Assembly (NCBI GenBank): GCA_964519835.1
Contig: CAZFLD010000026.1
Coordinates: 1-53,951, forward strand
Length of the DNA stretch: 53,951 nucleotides
DNA from: CAZFLD01 sp964519835
Lineage (GTDB): Bacteria; Spirochaetota; Spirochaetia; DSM-27196; CAZFLD01
Reading direction: 5' to 3'
Below the pieces are notes generated by a model. It worked only from the letters and a program-made list of their open reading frames with translations. It did no database searches and was not told the origin of the DNA. A program made the translations under genes and the position numbers. Below, one piece after another: positions 1 through 8,225 of this stretch; position 1 is the stretch's first letter, and each line of letters begins with the position of its first letter.

Positions 1-1072
1 CTTCGCCGTTCGGGTAGCCGAGCGTGTACGTTCCGACATCACCGTTAATCCGCTTGATCGTCAGGTAGCCGGTCTGGAAGAGCAGCGAGACCAGGTCCAT
101 CGACCGAAGGTCGAACTTGTCGAAGAACGACTCGTTTACCTCGACCGGGCTCACATCCTGCGGCAGCTTGCCCGCCGACTGGATCGCCTTTACCAGCCAA
201 CTCGTGGTGCCCGTCGCGAACCAGTAGTGCTTGAACTGACGAGCCTGAAGGAAGCTCTGCAACGAGAACGGGTTGTAGACAAAGTCGCGGCCGTTCCAGC
301 TGTAGCCGTTGTACGTCTTCGCCATCCTCTCGATCACCGCATCCCGCGGCATCTCGAGAGAAGCCGCCGCCGCGTCGAGGTACTCGCCGAAGTACTTCTC
401 CACCTCCTCCCGCGTATAGCCCAGGAGCGTCGCGTAGTCGGCCATCGTCGTCAGATCGGTGAGGTGGTTCAAGTCCGAGAAGAGCGATACCTTGCTGAAC
501 TTGGATACCCCGGTAATAAAGAGAAAGCGGATATCGTTGTCCAAAGACTTGAGCCCGCCGTAGAAGGACTTCAGCATCTCCCGGTTCGCCTCGGCCTGGG
601 GAATGTCTTCGATGTTGTCGGAAATCGGCTTGTCGTACTCGTCCACCAGGATCGCTACCGGTCCGTGCTTGCGGCTGAGTGCGCCGATCAGCTCCGTGAA
701 CATCTCACCGGGCTTTCCGCCCTTCGCCTCGACACCCGTCTCCTCGGCGATCCCTCGCAGCGTCTTCATCAGCGCCGGCTCCAGACCCAACTCCGCGTAG
801 CCCATCCCGGAAAAGTCCAGCTTGATCACCGGCGACGGCTTCCAGTCGATCTTGTCGTAGATCCACGTACCGACAAAGAGCTCCCGATTGCCCAGGAATA
901 TCTCTTTGAAGGTGTTGACCAGCAGACTCTTGCCGAAGCGCCGGGGGCGGGAGAGGAAGTAGGCCTTCCCCGTGCGCAACAGCTCGTACACGTGCTGCGT
1001 TTTGTCGACGTAGATACAGCCGTCGCCGATTACGGTGGCCAGCTCCTGGCGTCCCAGACTCAGCGGTCTCAT
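1..1072 (-). CDS. AAA-ATPase_like / PD-(D/E)XK protein, copy 1 (C-terminus beyond window edge)
   Basis: About 357 codons are visible from an ATG at 1072. The translation runs to the window edge, so the C-terminal nuclease-like part is missing. Near the N-terminus the sequence reads YVDKT, then a Walker A-like RPRRFGKSLL and, further on, a Walker B-like AILVDEYDKP. This is the pattern of the AAA-ATPase_like family (PF09820), which is usually followed by a PD-(D/E)XK domain (PF08011/DUF1703). The protein closely matches the complete copy at 1148-2695, with a constant offset of 1620 bases. A GGGGGAGG ribosome site precedes the ATG. The cellular role of the family is not established; an NTPase with possible DNA-processing activity is inferred. 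The two copies differ most around residues 110-125. Confidence 0.85.
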   Translation of the reverse strand, partial: MRPLSLGRQELATVIGDGCIYVDKTQHVYELLRTGKAYFLSRPRRFGKSLLVNTFKEIFLGNRELFVGTWIYDKIDWKPSPVIKLDFSGMGYAELGLEPALMKTLRGIAEETGVEAKGGKPGEMFTELIGALSRKHGPVAILVDEYDKPISDNIEDIPQAEANREMLKSFYGGLKSLDNDIRFLFITGVSKFSKVSLFSDLNHLTDLTTMADYATLLGYTREEVEKYFGEYLDAAAASLEMPRDAVIERMAKTYNGYSWNGRDFVYNPFSLQSFLQARQFKHYWFATGTTSWLVKAIQSAGKLPQDVSPVEVNESFFDKFDLRSMDLVSLLFQTGYLTIKRINGDVGTYTLGYPNGE

Positions 1073-1092
1073 GGCTGCGCCTCCCCCTGCGG

Positions 1093-1101
1093 AGTATACC
1101 A
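1093..1101 (-). promoter_or_regulatory. Extended -10 element of AAA-ATPase copy 1
   Basis: Read on the minus strand this is TGGTATACT, an extended -10 (TGn followed by TATACT), about 20 bases before the ATG at 1072 with a GGGGGAGG ribosome site between. The same nonamer stands before copy 2 at 2715-2723. No good -35 is visible, as is usual for extended -10 promoters. Confidence 0.5.
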
Positions 1102-1147
1102 CGAAGGACTCAGGCGCGAGACGCCTTGTCGTCCAACGCCGAGCTCG

Positions 1148-2695
1148 TTACGCATCCTCCACCAGCGAGTCGCCGATGTTCCGCTCCGCCTCGTCGAAGC
1201 CCACCGCGACGGCGAACACCCGCTTCGATCCGCCCCGGTACGCGTCGAGGTACTTTCGCTCGCGAATCTGCGCCATTGCCTCTTCGGCGCGTCCCATCTT
1301 GAACTCCGCCAGGAAGATGCACTCCGGCCCCTGCATCACCGCGTCGATCCGCCCCTGTGCGGTTTGCACTTCCACATCGAGCTTTACCCCGATGATCTTC
1401 AGCGCGATATATACGTTCGACGTAAAGATCGCCTCGATGCCATGCTTGGTGATGAACTTCTCGTAGGGAATTCCCACGAAGAGTCGGTACAGCGCGTCGA
1501 TCATCATCTGGGGGGCAGATCGCAGCAAGCTGCGGTGGATGTCCGCCACCACTTCACCCAGCTCACTCATCTGCCGCCCACTCCACACCTCGAGGAGGCT
1601 GTTCATGAACGCCGACTCCACTTCGCCGTTCGGGTAGCCGAGCGTGTACGTTCCGACATCACCGTTAATCCGCTTAATCGTCAGGTAGCCGGTCTGAAAC
1701 AGCAGCGAGGCCAGGTCCATCGTCCGCAGGTCGAACTTGTCGAAGAACGACTCGTTAACCTCGATCGGACTGACCTCCTGCGGCAGCTTGCCGGCCGACT
1801 GAATGGCCTTCACCAACCAACTCGTGGTGCCCGTCGCGAACCAGTAGTGCTTGAACTGACGAGCCTGAAGGAAGCTCTGCAACGAGAACGGGTTGTAGAC
1901 AAAGTCGCGGCCGTTCCAGCTGTAGCCGTTGTACGTCTTCGCCATCCTCTCGATCACCGCATCCCGCGGCATCTCGAGAGAAGCCGCCGCCGCGTCGAGG
2001 TACTCGCCGAAGTACTTCTCCACCTCCTCCCGCGTATAGCCCAGGAGCGTCGCGTAGTCGGCCATCGTCGTCAGATCGGTGAGGTGGTTCAAGTCCGAGA
2101 AGAGCGATACCTTGCTGAACTTGGATACCCCGGTAATAAAGAGAAAACGGATGTCGTTGTCTAGGGACTTGAGCCCGCCGTAGAAGGACTTCAGCATCTC
2201 CCGGTTCGCCTCGGCCCGGGGGATCTCTTCGATGTTGTCGGAGATCGGCTTGTCGTACTCGTCCACCAGGATCGCCACCGGTCCGTGCTTGCGGCTGAGT
2301 GCGCCGATGAGCTCGGCAAGCCGCCTGCCAGGCGTCGGACTGGCCAGCGCGGCCACGCCGCTTGAGGCCGCAATGTCGTCCAGCGTCCCGAGCAATGCTT
2401 CCTCGAGTCCGATCTCCGCGTAGCCCATCCCGGAAAAGTCCAGCTTGATCACCGGCGACGGCTTCCAGTCGATCCTGTCGTAGATCCACGTGCCGGCGAA
2501 AAGCTCCCGATTGCCTAAGAAGATCTCTTTAAGCGTGTTGACCAGAAGGCTCTTGCCAAAGCGCCGGGGGCGGGAGAGAAAGTAGGCGCTACCCGCTCGC
2601 AGAAGCTCAGCGATCTGCCGAGTCTTGTCGACGTAGATGCATTCGTCGCGTACGATACGCGAGTACTCCTGCTTGCCGAGGCTTAATATCTTCAT
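1148..2695 (-). CDS. AAA-ATPase_like / PD-(D/E)XK nuclease-superfamily protein, copy 2 (complete)
   Basis: This is a 515-residue protein. Residues 1-30 hold the YVDKT motif typical of the N-terminus of AAA-ATPase_like (PF09820). A Walker A-like RPRRFGKSLL lies at 42-51 and a Walker B-like VAILVDEYDKP at 140-150. The C-terminal third ends in a PD-(D/E)XK-like core: GRIDAV followed by FLAEFKMG, where D and E-x-K are the expected metal-binding residues. The length is normal for the two-domain family, which is multicopy in spirochaetes, Bacteroidota and clostridia and has no firm function. The start ATG at 2695 follows a short leader with an extended -10. The neighbour at 1-1072 is a tandem paralogue read in the same direction. 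Confidence 0.9.
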   Translation of the reverse strand: MKILSLGKQEYSRIVRDECIYVDKTRQIAELLRAGSAYFLSRPRRFGKSLLVNTLKEIFLGNRELFAGTWIYDRIDWKPSPVIKLDFSGMGYAEIGLEEALLGTLDDIAASSGVAALASPTPGRRLAELIGALSRKHGPVAILVDEYDKPISDNIEEIPRAEANREMLKSFYGGLKSLDNDIRFLFITGVSKFSKVSLFSDLNHLTDLTTMADYATLLGYTREEVEKYFGEYLDAAAASLEMPRDAVIERMAKTYNGYSWNGRDFVYNPFSLQSFLQARQFKHYWFATGTTSWLVKAIQSAGKLPQEVSPIEVNESFFDKFDLRTMDLASLLFQTGYLTIKRINGDVGTYTLGYPNGEVESAFMNSLLEVWSGRQMSELGEVVADIHRSLLRSAPQMMIDALYRLFVGIPYEKFITKHGIEAIFTSNVYIALKIIGVKLDVEVQTAQGRIDAVMQGPECIFLAEFKMGRAEEAMAQIRERKYLDAYRGGSKRVFAVAVGFDEAERNIGDSLVEDA

Positions 2696-2714
2696 AGTCG
2701 CATTCCCGTCGCCA

Positions 2715-2723
2715 AGTATACCA
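2715..2723 (-). promoter_or_regulatory. Extended -10 element of AAA-ATPase copy 2
   Basis: On the minus strand the sequence is TGGTATACT, 20 bases upstream of the ATG at 2695. It is the same nonamer as before copy 1, so each copy seems to have its own promoter. Confidence 0.5.
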
Positions 2724-2797
2724 CACGCCGTGGATCGCTCATCGGCGACTCTCTGCCGGCGTGATTGTGGTGTACGGATTACCCTCCCGGCTTAACA

Positions 2798-2831
2798 TTC
2801 GACCTACGATGCTCTTCGACCTACGATGCTC
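2798..2831. repeat. Two exact tandem 17-base repeats
   Basis: TTCGACCTACGATGCTC occurs twice head to tail (2798-2814 and 2815-2831) in the non-coding stretch between the AAA-ATPase gene and the dehydrogenase remnant. It may be a replication-slippage duplication. The rest of 2724-2843 shows nothing recognisable. Confidence 0.85.
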
Positions 2832-2843
2832 GTTTTAAGGCGC

Positions 2844-2957
2844 TCACACCGTCGCTTTTTCCTCGGCCGCCCAGGTGTGGGCACGGGCGCGGCCGATTCC
2901 GGAGCTCGCGCCGGTCACCAGGGCCAACCCGGACCTTCCATCGCCATATCACGTCAT
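2844..2957 (-). pseudogene. Remnant of a short-chain dehydrogenase (SDR) N-terminus
   Basis: Directly after the URO-D stop codon, and in the same frame, the minus strand reads ATG ACG TGA and then about 34 codons containing ALVTGASSGIGRA, the classical SDR nucleotide-binding motif TGxxxGIG. The frame ends at a TGA (2846-2844) after the first helix. The piece is therefore the 5' end of an SDR gene with a nonsense codon at position 3 (2951-2949), and everything beyond about 35 residues is lost. The ATG abuts the URO-D TGA, which suggests the intact gene was once translationally coupled to it. It is too short to be functional. Confidence 0.6.
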
Positions 2958-4082
2958 TCACGTAATGCTCTCCGGGGGTAGTGCTCCCAAGGCCCTGTAC
3001 ATTGCAATGATGTTGTCAACCGGTGTGTCGGCGGTAAAGGTGTGTGTAGGCCCAAGCACCACGCGGCCCGTCGGCATGGCCGTGTTGCAAATCGAGGCAA
3101 CGTGATCGGCCACCTCTCTCGGACTACCGTTAACCAAAATGTGCTGTGCGTCGATCGCACCCCAAAGGCTGACGCGCTTGCCAAAATCTCGGTGGAGCTC
3201 GGAGAAGTCGTTGCCCCGCGCTTCGCTCTGAAGCCGTCCAACCGCATCAAAGCCGATCTCGATCAAGTCGTCAATAATGGGCCTAAAGCCTCCGCAGCCG
3301 AAAAACAGGGTCCGCTTGGTGTAACGACGGGCTGTGCGGACAAGCCGTGCCAAATAGGGTTTGATAAACTCTCGCCACATCGCGATGCTAAAGAGCATTC
3401 CGTTTTGTCCGGCCACGTCGTCGCCGATATCCACAACGTCGATGTAGTCGCCACTCGTTGACAACAGTTTGTCGAGGCGGGCGGCGTAGTAGTTGGCGAC
3501 ACGGTCGAGAATCGCATGGCACATCGTTGGATTAAGCGCCATGTCCATCAAAAACTCCGCCATCCCCCGCAAAGACATCGCGGCGAGAAACAGCGCTCCG
3601 TTTCCCCGGGCGAGAACCGCCTTTTCGGCGTGTGCTGCTTTGATCGCCGGCGGCTGCTCGTAGTCGAAGTGCTCAGGGTCGGGCCAACATGCCACAGAGT
3701 CAACATCGGCGGGATTCTCGATCTCCCGCAGCGCTCCGCGCGTTCCTCCGCCCCCGACGTCGGGGGAAGGTGTAGTGCCCGTGGCCACAGTCGCTCCCTC
3801 GCCGTGAATCTGCGCGTGCACCTCGCTGATGGGAAAACCGGCCGGGGCCCCCGCCGGTCCGGCAAAGCGAGGCTTTGCGAACACGATGTCCGTACCAAGG
3901 GCCGTGCCGATCTCATTCTCATCGGCATGCTGATCCAATCCAAGCCGTCTTATAAGCCGAGCATTGATCTGCGGAGTTCCCATGTAGTAGACCGGGGGCC
4001 GGTCGTAGTGTCCGGAAGAAAAAGAGAGATCTATTCGTTTCCGTGAGAGCATCATGCTTCTGAATCGTAGATCGAGCTCCAT
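2958..4082 (-). CDS. Uroporphyrinogen decarboxylase (URO-D) superfamily protein
   Basis: This is a protein of about 374 residues with the URO-D fold signature: an N-terminal RPPVYYMG block, WREFIKPYLARLV, a PIIDDLIEIGFDAV helix, LWGAIDAQ and a C-terminal VLGPTHTF followed by NIIAMYRA. It belongs to the broad catabolic branch related to corrinoid methyltransferases (MtaA/CmuA) rather than to haem HemE. The usual zinc-binding H-x-C of MtaA-like enzymes is F-G-C here, so methyltransfer chemistry is uncertain. A Gly/Thr/Pro-rich insertion lies around residues 92-115. The start is unclear: ATG 4082 is chosen, but ATG 4055 and a TTG at 4097 are possible and none has a strong ribosome site. It diverges from a PhyH gene; the same pairing recurs at 36833-38676. 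Confidence 0.8.
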   Translation of the reverse strand: MELDLRFRSMMLSRKRIDLSFSSGHYDRPPVYYMGTPQINARLIRRLGLDQHADENEIGTALGTDIVFAKPRFAGPAGAPAGFPISEVHAQIHGEGATVATGTTPSPDVGGGGTRGALREIENPADVDSVACWPDPEHFDYEQPPAIKAAHAEKAVLARGNGALFLAAMSLRGMAEFLMDMALNPTMCHAILDRVANYYAARLDKLLSTSGDYIDVVDIGDDVAGQNGMLFSIAMWREFIKPYLARLVRTARRYTKRTLFFGCGGFRPIIDDLIEIGFDAVGRLQSEARGNDFSELHRDFGKRVSLWGAIDAQHILVNGSPREVADHVASICNTAMPTGRVVLGPTHTFTADTPVDNIIAMYRALGALPPESIT

Positions 4083-4179
4083 ACGATGGGAAGCCAAAAA
4101 ACGGCGGACAAGGCCGGAGGATAAAAAGTCGATGTGATTGTTCAGTGCCCTGACTTGTGCAATAGGCTAGGTTTTGTGT

Positions 4180-4917
4180 ATGACAAACCTGCTAACGGAA
4201 CAAGAGGCTGCGCTCTTTCACAACCAGGGCTATCTTGGCCCGTACAGCGCAATCACGCCGGCCGAGATGAGTCACGCAAAAATGCGCCTCGAGAGCGAGG
4301 TTCTTAGCTCATCGGGACCTTCTCCGAAAAACCCTCAGACGATGCGTCATCTTGATAAGAGACTGGTCTATGACCTGGTTGCGCACCGGGAGATCACCGG
4401 GCGGATTGCCGGTCTTCTCGGTCCGCATCTTCTGCTGTGGGCCTGTACGTTCTGGCTCAAGGAACCGGGAGGTAAAGAAATCCCGTGGCACCAGGATCTC
4501 AACTACTGGCCAATGGAGCCGATTGTCAACGTCACGGCATGGATCGCGGTTGATGAAGTGACAAGAAAAAACGCCTGCCTCCAAGTCATTCCGGGATCGC
4601 ACAAAAAGGTCGTTCGCCATGTCCCCGCTTCAAAGGACAAATGGTTTGACGAGGAAGCCGACCCGGCAATGGTGGACGCCGACCGGGCGGTGGACCTAGA
4701 GCTTCGGCCGGGGGAGTTTGTCCTTTTTAACGAAAGGCTCCTCCACCACTCACCTGCGAATACGTCCGACAAGCGCCGCTTTGGCATGGGGCCGCGCTAT
4801 ACGATTCCGATTTGTCGGATCGACCACGATCGGCTGTTTGAGGGGCACAAAGTGATCCTTGTAAGTGGTGAAGACTACATGGGATTCAACAAGCTTACCG
4901 ATCCGCCGCAAGAGTAA
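4180..4917 (+). CDS. Phytanoyl-CoA dioxygenase (PhyH) family Fe(II)/2-oxoglutarate oxygenase
   Basis: This is a 245-residue protein. The iron-binding HxD motif is visible at H104-D106 in PWHQDLNYW. The distal histidine and 2-oxoglutarate-binding arginine lie in LLHHSPANTSDKRR (about H190 and R200). Between them are WIAVDEVTRKNACLQVIPGSH and LRPGEFVLFNERL, standard PhyH core strands. The enzyme should use oxygen and 2-oxoglutarate to hydroxylate a small organic substrate that cannot be named from sequence. The ATG at 4180 is preferred over a TTG two codons earlier. It is divergent from a URO-D gene and followed 85 bases later by an AraC/PocR regulator, so the three probably form one unit. Confidence 0.85.
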   Translation: MTNLLTEQEAALFHNQGYLGPYSAITPAEMSHAKMRLESEVLSSSGPSPKNPQTMRHLDKRLVYDLVAHREITGRIAGLLGPHLLLWACTFWLKEPGGKEIPWHQDLNYWPMEPIVNVTAWIAVDEVTRKNACLQVIPGSHKKVVRHVPASKDKWFDEEADPAMVDADRAVDLELRPGEFVLFNERLLHHSPANTSDKRRFGMGPRYTIPICRIDHDRLFEGHKVILVSGEDYMGFNKLTDPPQE

Positions 4918-5002
4918 TCGGCGGCCGAGAAAGGGGGCTTCGGCCGAAAAGGGTCGCTTCGTCCGGATTGACAGGGGCGCAGCGCCGACGGACAATCGCG
5001 GG

Positions 5003-5881
5003 ATGCGACGAAAGTCCGCGCTTCAGACAAGGCTGGAAGCGTTTCAATCGCTCCTGGGTGCTCACATTACGGTTAACGACTACGGGCGATCCATCTCTCA
5101 CTTTTTTGAAGCCGAACAGTTGTATCACCACAACGAGCACTGCGACTACGTTAAGACCCACCAGGGGGCCCGAAAAAGCTGTGCCCTGTTCGATAACGGC
5201 GCTCTGCCCGCAGCCCTCAAGAAGACCTCGGGCGGAATCCGGAAGTATTGCCATGGCGGTTACCTTGAATTGGCCGTGCCGGTGCTGGTCAACGGCCGGG
5301 TCGAGGGTGCGGTCGTCGCAGGCCCCTACGCCTCCGGGAGTATTCTCGATGGCGATGCTCCACCGTTGGAACGTTCGGCTACGGAGCTACGGTCCTTCGA
5401 AGCGGCGGTCCCAAAAAACCGTGACCTCTACAGCGGGCTGGCCAGTCTACCTCAGTCCAAAATCGAGACCTTCCTTGAAGTGCTGCACTCCTTTGCGGAC
5501 ACTATTGCGGACTTTGCGGACCAATCGCCCCCTATCGGTCGTTTTGATCAAGACCGCCGGCGCCGGATTCTGTGGGTCTTGGGACACCGCTATTCTGGAG
5601 GTTTCCATCTTGCCGACCTTGCGGCCGACTTGAACCTTTCCGAGTCCCGTGCAGGCACCGTCATCCGTGAGGTCTTTGGAAAAAGCTTTACCGAGCTGTT
5701 GCAGTCGTATCGCCTCGAGCGCGTCAAGGCATATCTCGAACAAACTCTGCTGCCCGTCTCGGAAGTTGCCGACCTCTGTGGGTTTTCGAGCGCGAACTAT
5801 ATGTACCGGCTCTTCAAGAAGCACATCGGCCTGACACCACTTTCGTATAGAAAATCACAACAGCACGCAAACGAGGCATAG
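5003..5881 (+). CDS. AraC-family regulator with N-terminal PocR sensor domain
   Basis: This is a 292-residue protein from ATG 5003; the open frame extends upstream into the PhyH gene but those codons look non-coding. The first half matches a PocR ligand-binding domain (PF10114): C-x10-C in CDYVKTHQGARKSC, then KYCHGGYLELAVPVLVNGR and a VEGAVVAGPYASG strand. PocR domains sense small hydrocarbon-type ligands such as propanediol. The last 100 residues are a double helix-turn-helix: FHLADLAADLNLSESRAG and then VSEVADLCGFSSANYMYRLF. It follows the PhyH gene on the same strand and probably controls the PhyH/URO-D pair, or possibly the sulfatase run that converges on it. Confidence 0.85.
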   Translation: MRRKSALQTRLEAFQSLLGAHITVNDYGRSISHFFEAEQLYHHNEHCDYVKTHQGARKSCALFDNGALPAALKKTSGGIRKYCHGGYLELAVPVLVNGRVEGAVVAGPYASGSILDGDAPPLERSATELRSFEAAVPKNRDLYSGLASLPQSKIETFLEVLHSFADTIADFADQSPPIGRFDQDRRRRILWVLGHRYSGGFHLADLAADLNLSESRAGTVIREVFGKSFTELLQSYRLERVKAYLEQTLLPVSEVADLCGFSSANYMYRLFKKHIGLTPLSYRKSQQHANEA

Positions 5882-5905
5882 GCTCCCGAGTACGGCTCTC
5901 AATCC

Positions 5906-7396
5906 TTAACCGAAAAACTGATTCATCTGCCAGAGGGCCGGGTTTCTCGAGGTTTCGAGGCTCTTTTGCACCATCCGTTCGCTGAGCTCGAGGCGATGCG
6001 CACTGTGAGATGGCCCAACGGCAAGGTTGTTGTCTTCCGCAGGGTCGTTCCGAAGATCGTAGAGCTCCGGGGTGTCATCGGCGTAGACGTTTAGCTTCCA
6101 CCGATCTGTTCGCAACATCATGCCGCGCAGATAGGGCCTGTCCGGATCGGCGCCGATGTTGTGGGCCTCTTTTTCCTCGAGAAAAGCGGTCACGCAATCG
6201 CGGTGAGCGACCGTTGGATCGTCTAGAAGCGACACAAAGCTTTGGCCCGAAACGACTCCGGGCGTCGGCAAACCCAAGAGATCACAGAAGGTGGGGTACA
6301 GGTCGACCATCTCGACGAGGGCGTCAACGCTGCGGTCGGCCGGCGGTCCGGGAGCGGCGCCGTCGCGTCGGCCGGGCGCCGCATCGGCCACCGGCGCTTC
6401 GCCGCGGCCTGAAGTAGAGCGTGCCGAAGCGTGGGGCGTCCGTATGACAAGCGGACATCGCGCCGAGGCATCGTAGAAGTTGTGGAACTTGCCGGTTATT
6501 CCGTGGTCTCCCAGCTGGTCACCGTGGTCGGAGGAGAAAACAATCGCGGTATCTTCGCCAAGACCGAGGGAGTCGACGGCATCGATGATTCTGCCGGCGG
6601 CCGCATCGACGTGGCTCACCTGCGCCAGGTAGGCGGCAATCATACGTCGCTGTTCATTCTCGGTGAGCGAGCACCAGCTTTGTGTGTAGGCGCGCTGAAA
6701 CGCCGGCCGTGTCATGTCCGTGCTATCAAAGGGCGGCACATCGATATCGCCCGGTTTGTAGAGATCGGCAAACTCCTTGGGGGGGAGGAAGGGAGGATGG
6801 GGACCGTGAATACCGACAAATAAGAAAAAGGGACGATCCCGGTCATGGCCGCGGAGAAACTCGACCGCCTGCCGTGCAACCACAAAGTCGTAGTGTTCTT
6901 CGAGGGAGCCGGGGAAAACACCGATCAGAGGCTCGATGGACCGATTGCTTGTCCTTGGATCTGCAGGCGGCTTTTTGTACGGACCCCAGGTGGAGGTCCC
7001 GAGACTTGGCACAAGCGGTGGCTCAGCGGCCACACAAAACCCACGGTTCTGGCCGTGCGTCTTTCCAAAGGCAACAACATCACGGCCGGCGTCGTGCAAT
7101 TGGTGCCCGATGGTTCGTTCCTCGGCAGGCAGAATACAGCGGTTGTTTGTAACGCCGGTTTGTAACGGATACCGCCCCGTAGTGATCGCGGCGCGCGACG
7201 GTCCACAGATCGGAGACTGGCAAAAGGCACGATTAAAGGTCACACCCGTCCCGCGCAAGCGATCCAGGTTTGGAGTTTGCACAAAGGCATACCTTTCGTG
7301 GTAGGCAACGTCGGCCCGTAGCTGGTCGGTCAGGATAAAGACGATGTTTTTTGCGCCCGGGGAGACGTTCCCGGCGCTTCTTAGGCGCGATGCCAT
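5906..7396 (-). CDS. Sulfatase (type I, formylglycine Cys) 1
   Basis: This is a 496-residue sulfatase (PF00884). The N-terminal metal site is ILTDQLRAD (D24). The catalytic signature is SPICGPSRAAITTGR, where C64 would be converted to formylglycine; it fits C-x-P-S-R. A second metal cluster is SSDHGDQLGDHG. No Sec signal peptide is seen, so the enzyme is probably cytoplasmic. The start is ATG 7396, because a longer frame to 7447 would run into the permease gene. An Ala/Gly/Pro/Arg-rich insertion interrupts the C-terminal half (about 6330-6430). It is the last gene of the run, 4 bases after the permease, so it is likely co-transcribed with the transporter. The substrate is unknown; sulfate-ester hydrolysis of an imported sugar is inferred. 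Confidence 0.9.
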   Translation of the reverse strand: MASRLRSAGNVSPGAKNIVFILTDQLRADVAYHERYAFVQTPNLDRLRGTGVTFNRAFCQSPICGPSRAAITTGRYPLQTGVTNNRCILPAEERTIGHQLHDAGRDVVAFGKTHGQNRGFCVAAEPPLVPSLGTSTWGPYKKPPADPRTSNRSIEPLIGVFPGSLEEHYDFVVARQAVEFLRGHDRDRPFFLFVGIHGPHPPFLPPKEFADLYKPGDIDVPPFDSTDMTRPAFQRAYTQSWCSLTENEQRRMIAAYLAQVSHVDAAAGRIIDAVDSLGLGEDTAIVFSSDHGDQLGDHGITGKFHNFYDASARCPLVIRTPHASARSTSGRGEAPVADAAPGRRDGAAPGPPADRSVDALVEMVDLYPTFCDLLGLPTPGVVSGQSFVSLLDDPTVAHRDCVTAFLEEKEAHNIGADPDRPYLRGMMLRTDRWKLNVYADDTPELYDLRNDPAEDNNLAVGPSHSAHRLELSERMVQKSLETSRNPALWQMNQFFG

Positions 7397-7400
7397 CGTT

Positions 7401-8225
7401 CTATGCCCCGGTATTCCTGAAGCCCCGAACGACGTACTTCTGGGCAAACAGATACAGAATCACCACCGGGATCGCCGCCAAGACCGCCCCGGCGAGCATG
7501 ACGTTTAGAGACCCATCCTCTCCCGCGGCGGTTCGTAACTCGCCTAGGGCCACCCCGATTGGCCTATCTATGTAACTACCGCTGGTCAACACGAGGGGGA
7601 GCATAAACACATTCCAACCTACGCCGAGCGCAAGAACCGCCACGGTGACCGTGGGCACCTTGGCCAGCGGAAGGGCAATGCGGAAAAAGCCGTCAATGTG
7701 GTTTCCACCCGACAGCGAATTTACTTCCCAGTAGCTCTTTGGAAAGCGAAGGAAAAACTGCCGATAGAGAATGGTCGACATCGGCAACATGGCGCCTCCC
7801 GCAGCAAGTCCGACGGCAAAGTTTGTATCGTAGAGTCCAAGCCATTGGATGATTTTGAGTGTTGGGAGGAGCTTCGTGACCGGTGGAATGTAGATGGCAA
7901 AAAGCACCATGGCAAATATCACCCCGATGCCCCGAAACGTTCCGCGCACCAATACATAGCCGCCGAGCATGCCGCCAAAGATCGCAATAAGGGCGGTCGT
8001 GATTGCTATGGACGCTGAGTGCACCAAGGGGCGACTAATCTTCGCAAAAGCCTCACCCACCGCTCCAAAGTCCGCATCCACGGCCGGTACAAATACACGA
8101 GTCTCGTAGATCTGCGGCAGGGACTTGAGCCCTCCCCAAACTGCGACCCAAAACGGATACAGCATAAAAAAAGCAAAGACAACCAAGCAAACCCAAATGA
8201 CCGTTCGTTCAACTGTTTCGCGCAT
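7401..8225 (-). CDS. Carbohydrate ABC transporter permease, MalG/UgpE type
   Basis: This is a 274-residue membrane protein with about six hydrophobic helices, the first at residues 8-30. The cytoplasmic EAA-loop, which contacts the ATPase, reads EVNSLSGGNHIDGFFRIALPL and is degenerate compared with the usual EAA-x3-G-A. It belongs to the CUT1 sugar/oligosaccharide group. The start ATG overlaps the stop of the partner permease by one base (TAATG), so the two are translationally coupled. Its job is uptake of the saccharide recognised by the binding protein at 9212-10585. No ATPase gene accompanies it. Confidence 0.9.
   Translation of the reverse strand: MRETVERTVIWVCLVVFAFFMLYPFWVAVWGGLKSLPQIYETRVFVPAVDADFGAVGEAFAKISRPLVHSASIAITTALIAIFGGMLGGYVLVRGTFRGIGVIFAMVLFAIYIPPVTKLLPTLKIIQWLGLYDTNFAVGLAAGGAMLPMSTILYRQFFLRFPKSYWEVNSLSGGNHIDGFFRIALPLAKVPTVTVAVLALGVGWNVFMLPLVLTSGSYIDRPIGVALGELRTAAGEDGSLNVMLAGAVLAAIPVVILYLFAQKYVVRGFRNTGA

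Larger units (their letters stand above)
1..2723. repeat. Tandem gene duplication, unit about 1620 bp, with a 330-bp identical block
   Basis: The sequence from position 1 matches that from 1621 at a fixed offset of 1620. The stretch 197-526 is identical to 1817-2146 over 330 bases, while the flanks (181-196, 527 onward) carry scattered substitutions and 700-745 is clearly diverged. Uneven divergence along one pair suggests gene conversion between older duplicates, or a recent partial exchange. The unit includes the promoter -10 element, as TGGTATACT is found upstream of both copies. Confidence 0.9.

Noticed and set aside
227..2164. A 645-codon open frame on the plus strand across both AAA-ATPase genes
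   Set aside because: It is the antisense shadow of the duplicated minus-strand genes; its own translation repeats internally only because the DNA is duplicated, and it has Arg/His/Leu-rich composition without any known motif.
4903..4924. CCGCCG/CGGCGG inverted repeat around the PhyH stop codon
   Set aside because: Only 6 bp, no T-tract, and the AraC gene follows on the same strand, so termination is not supported.
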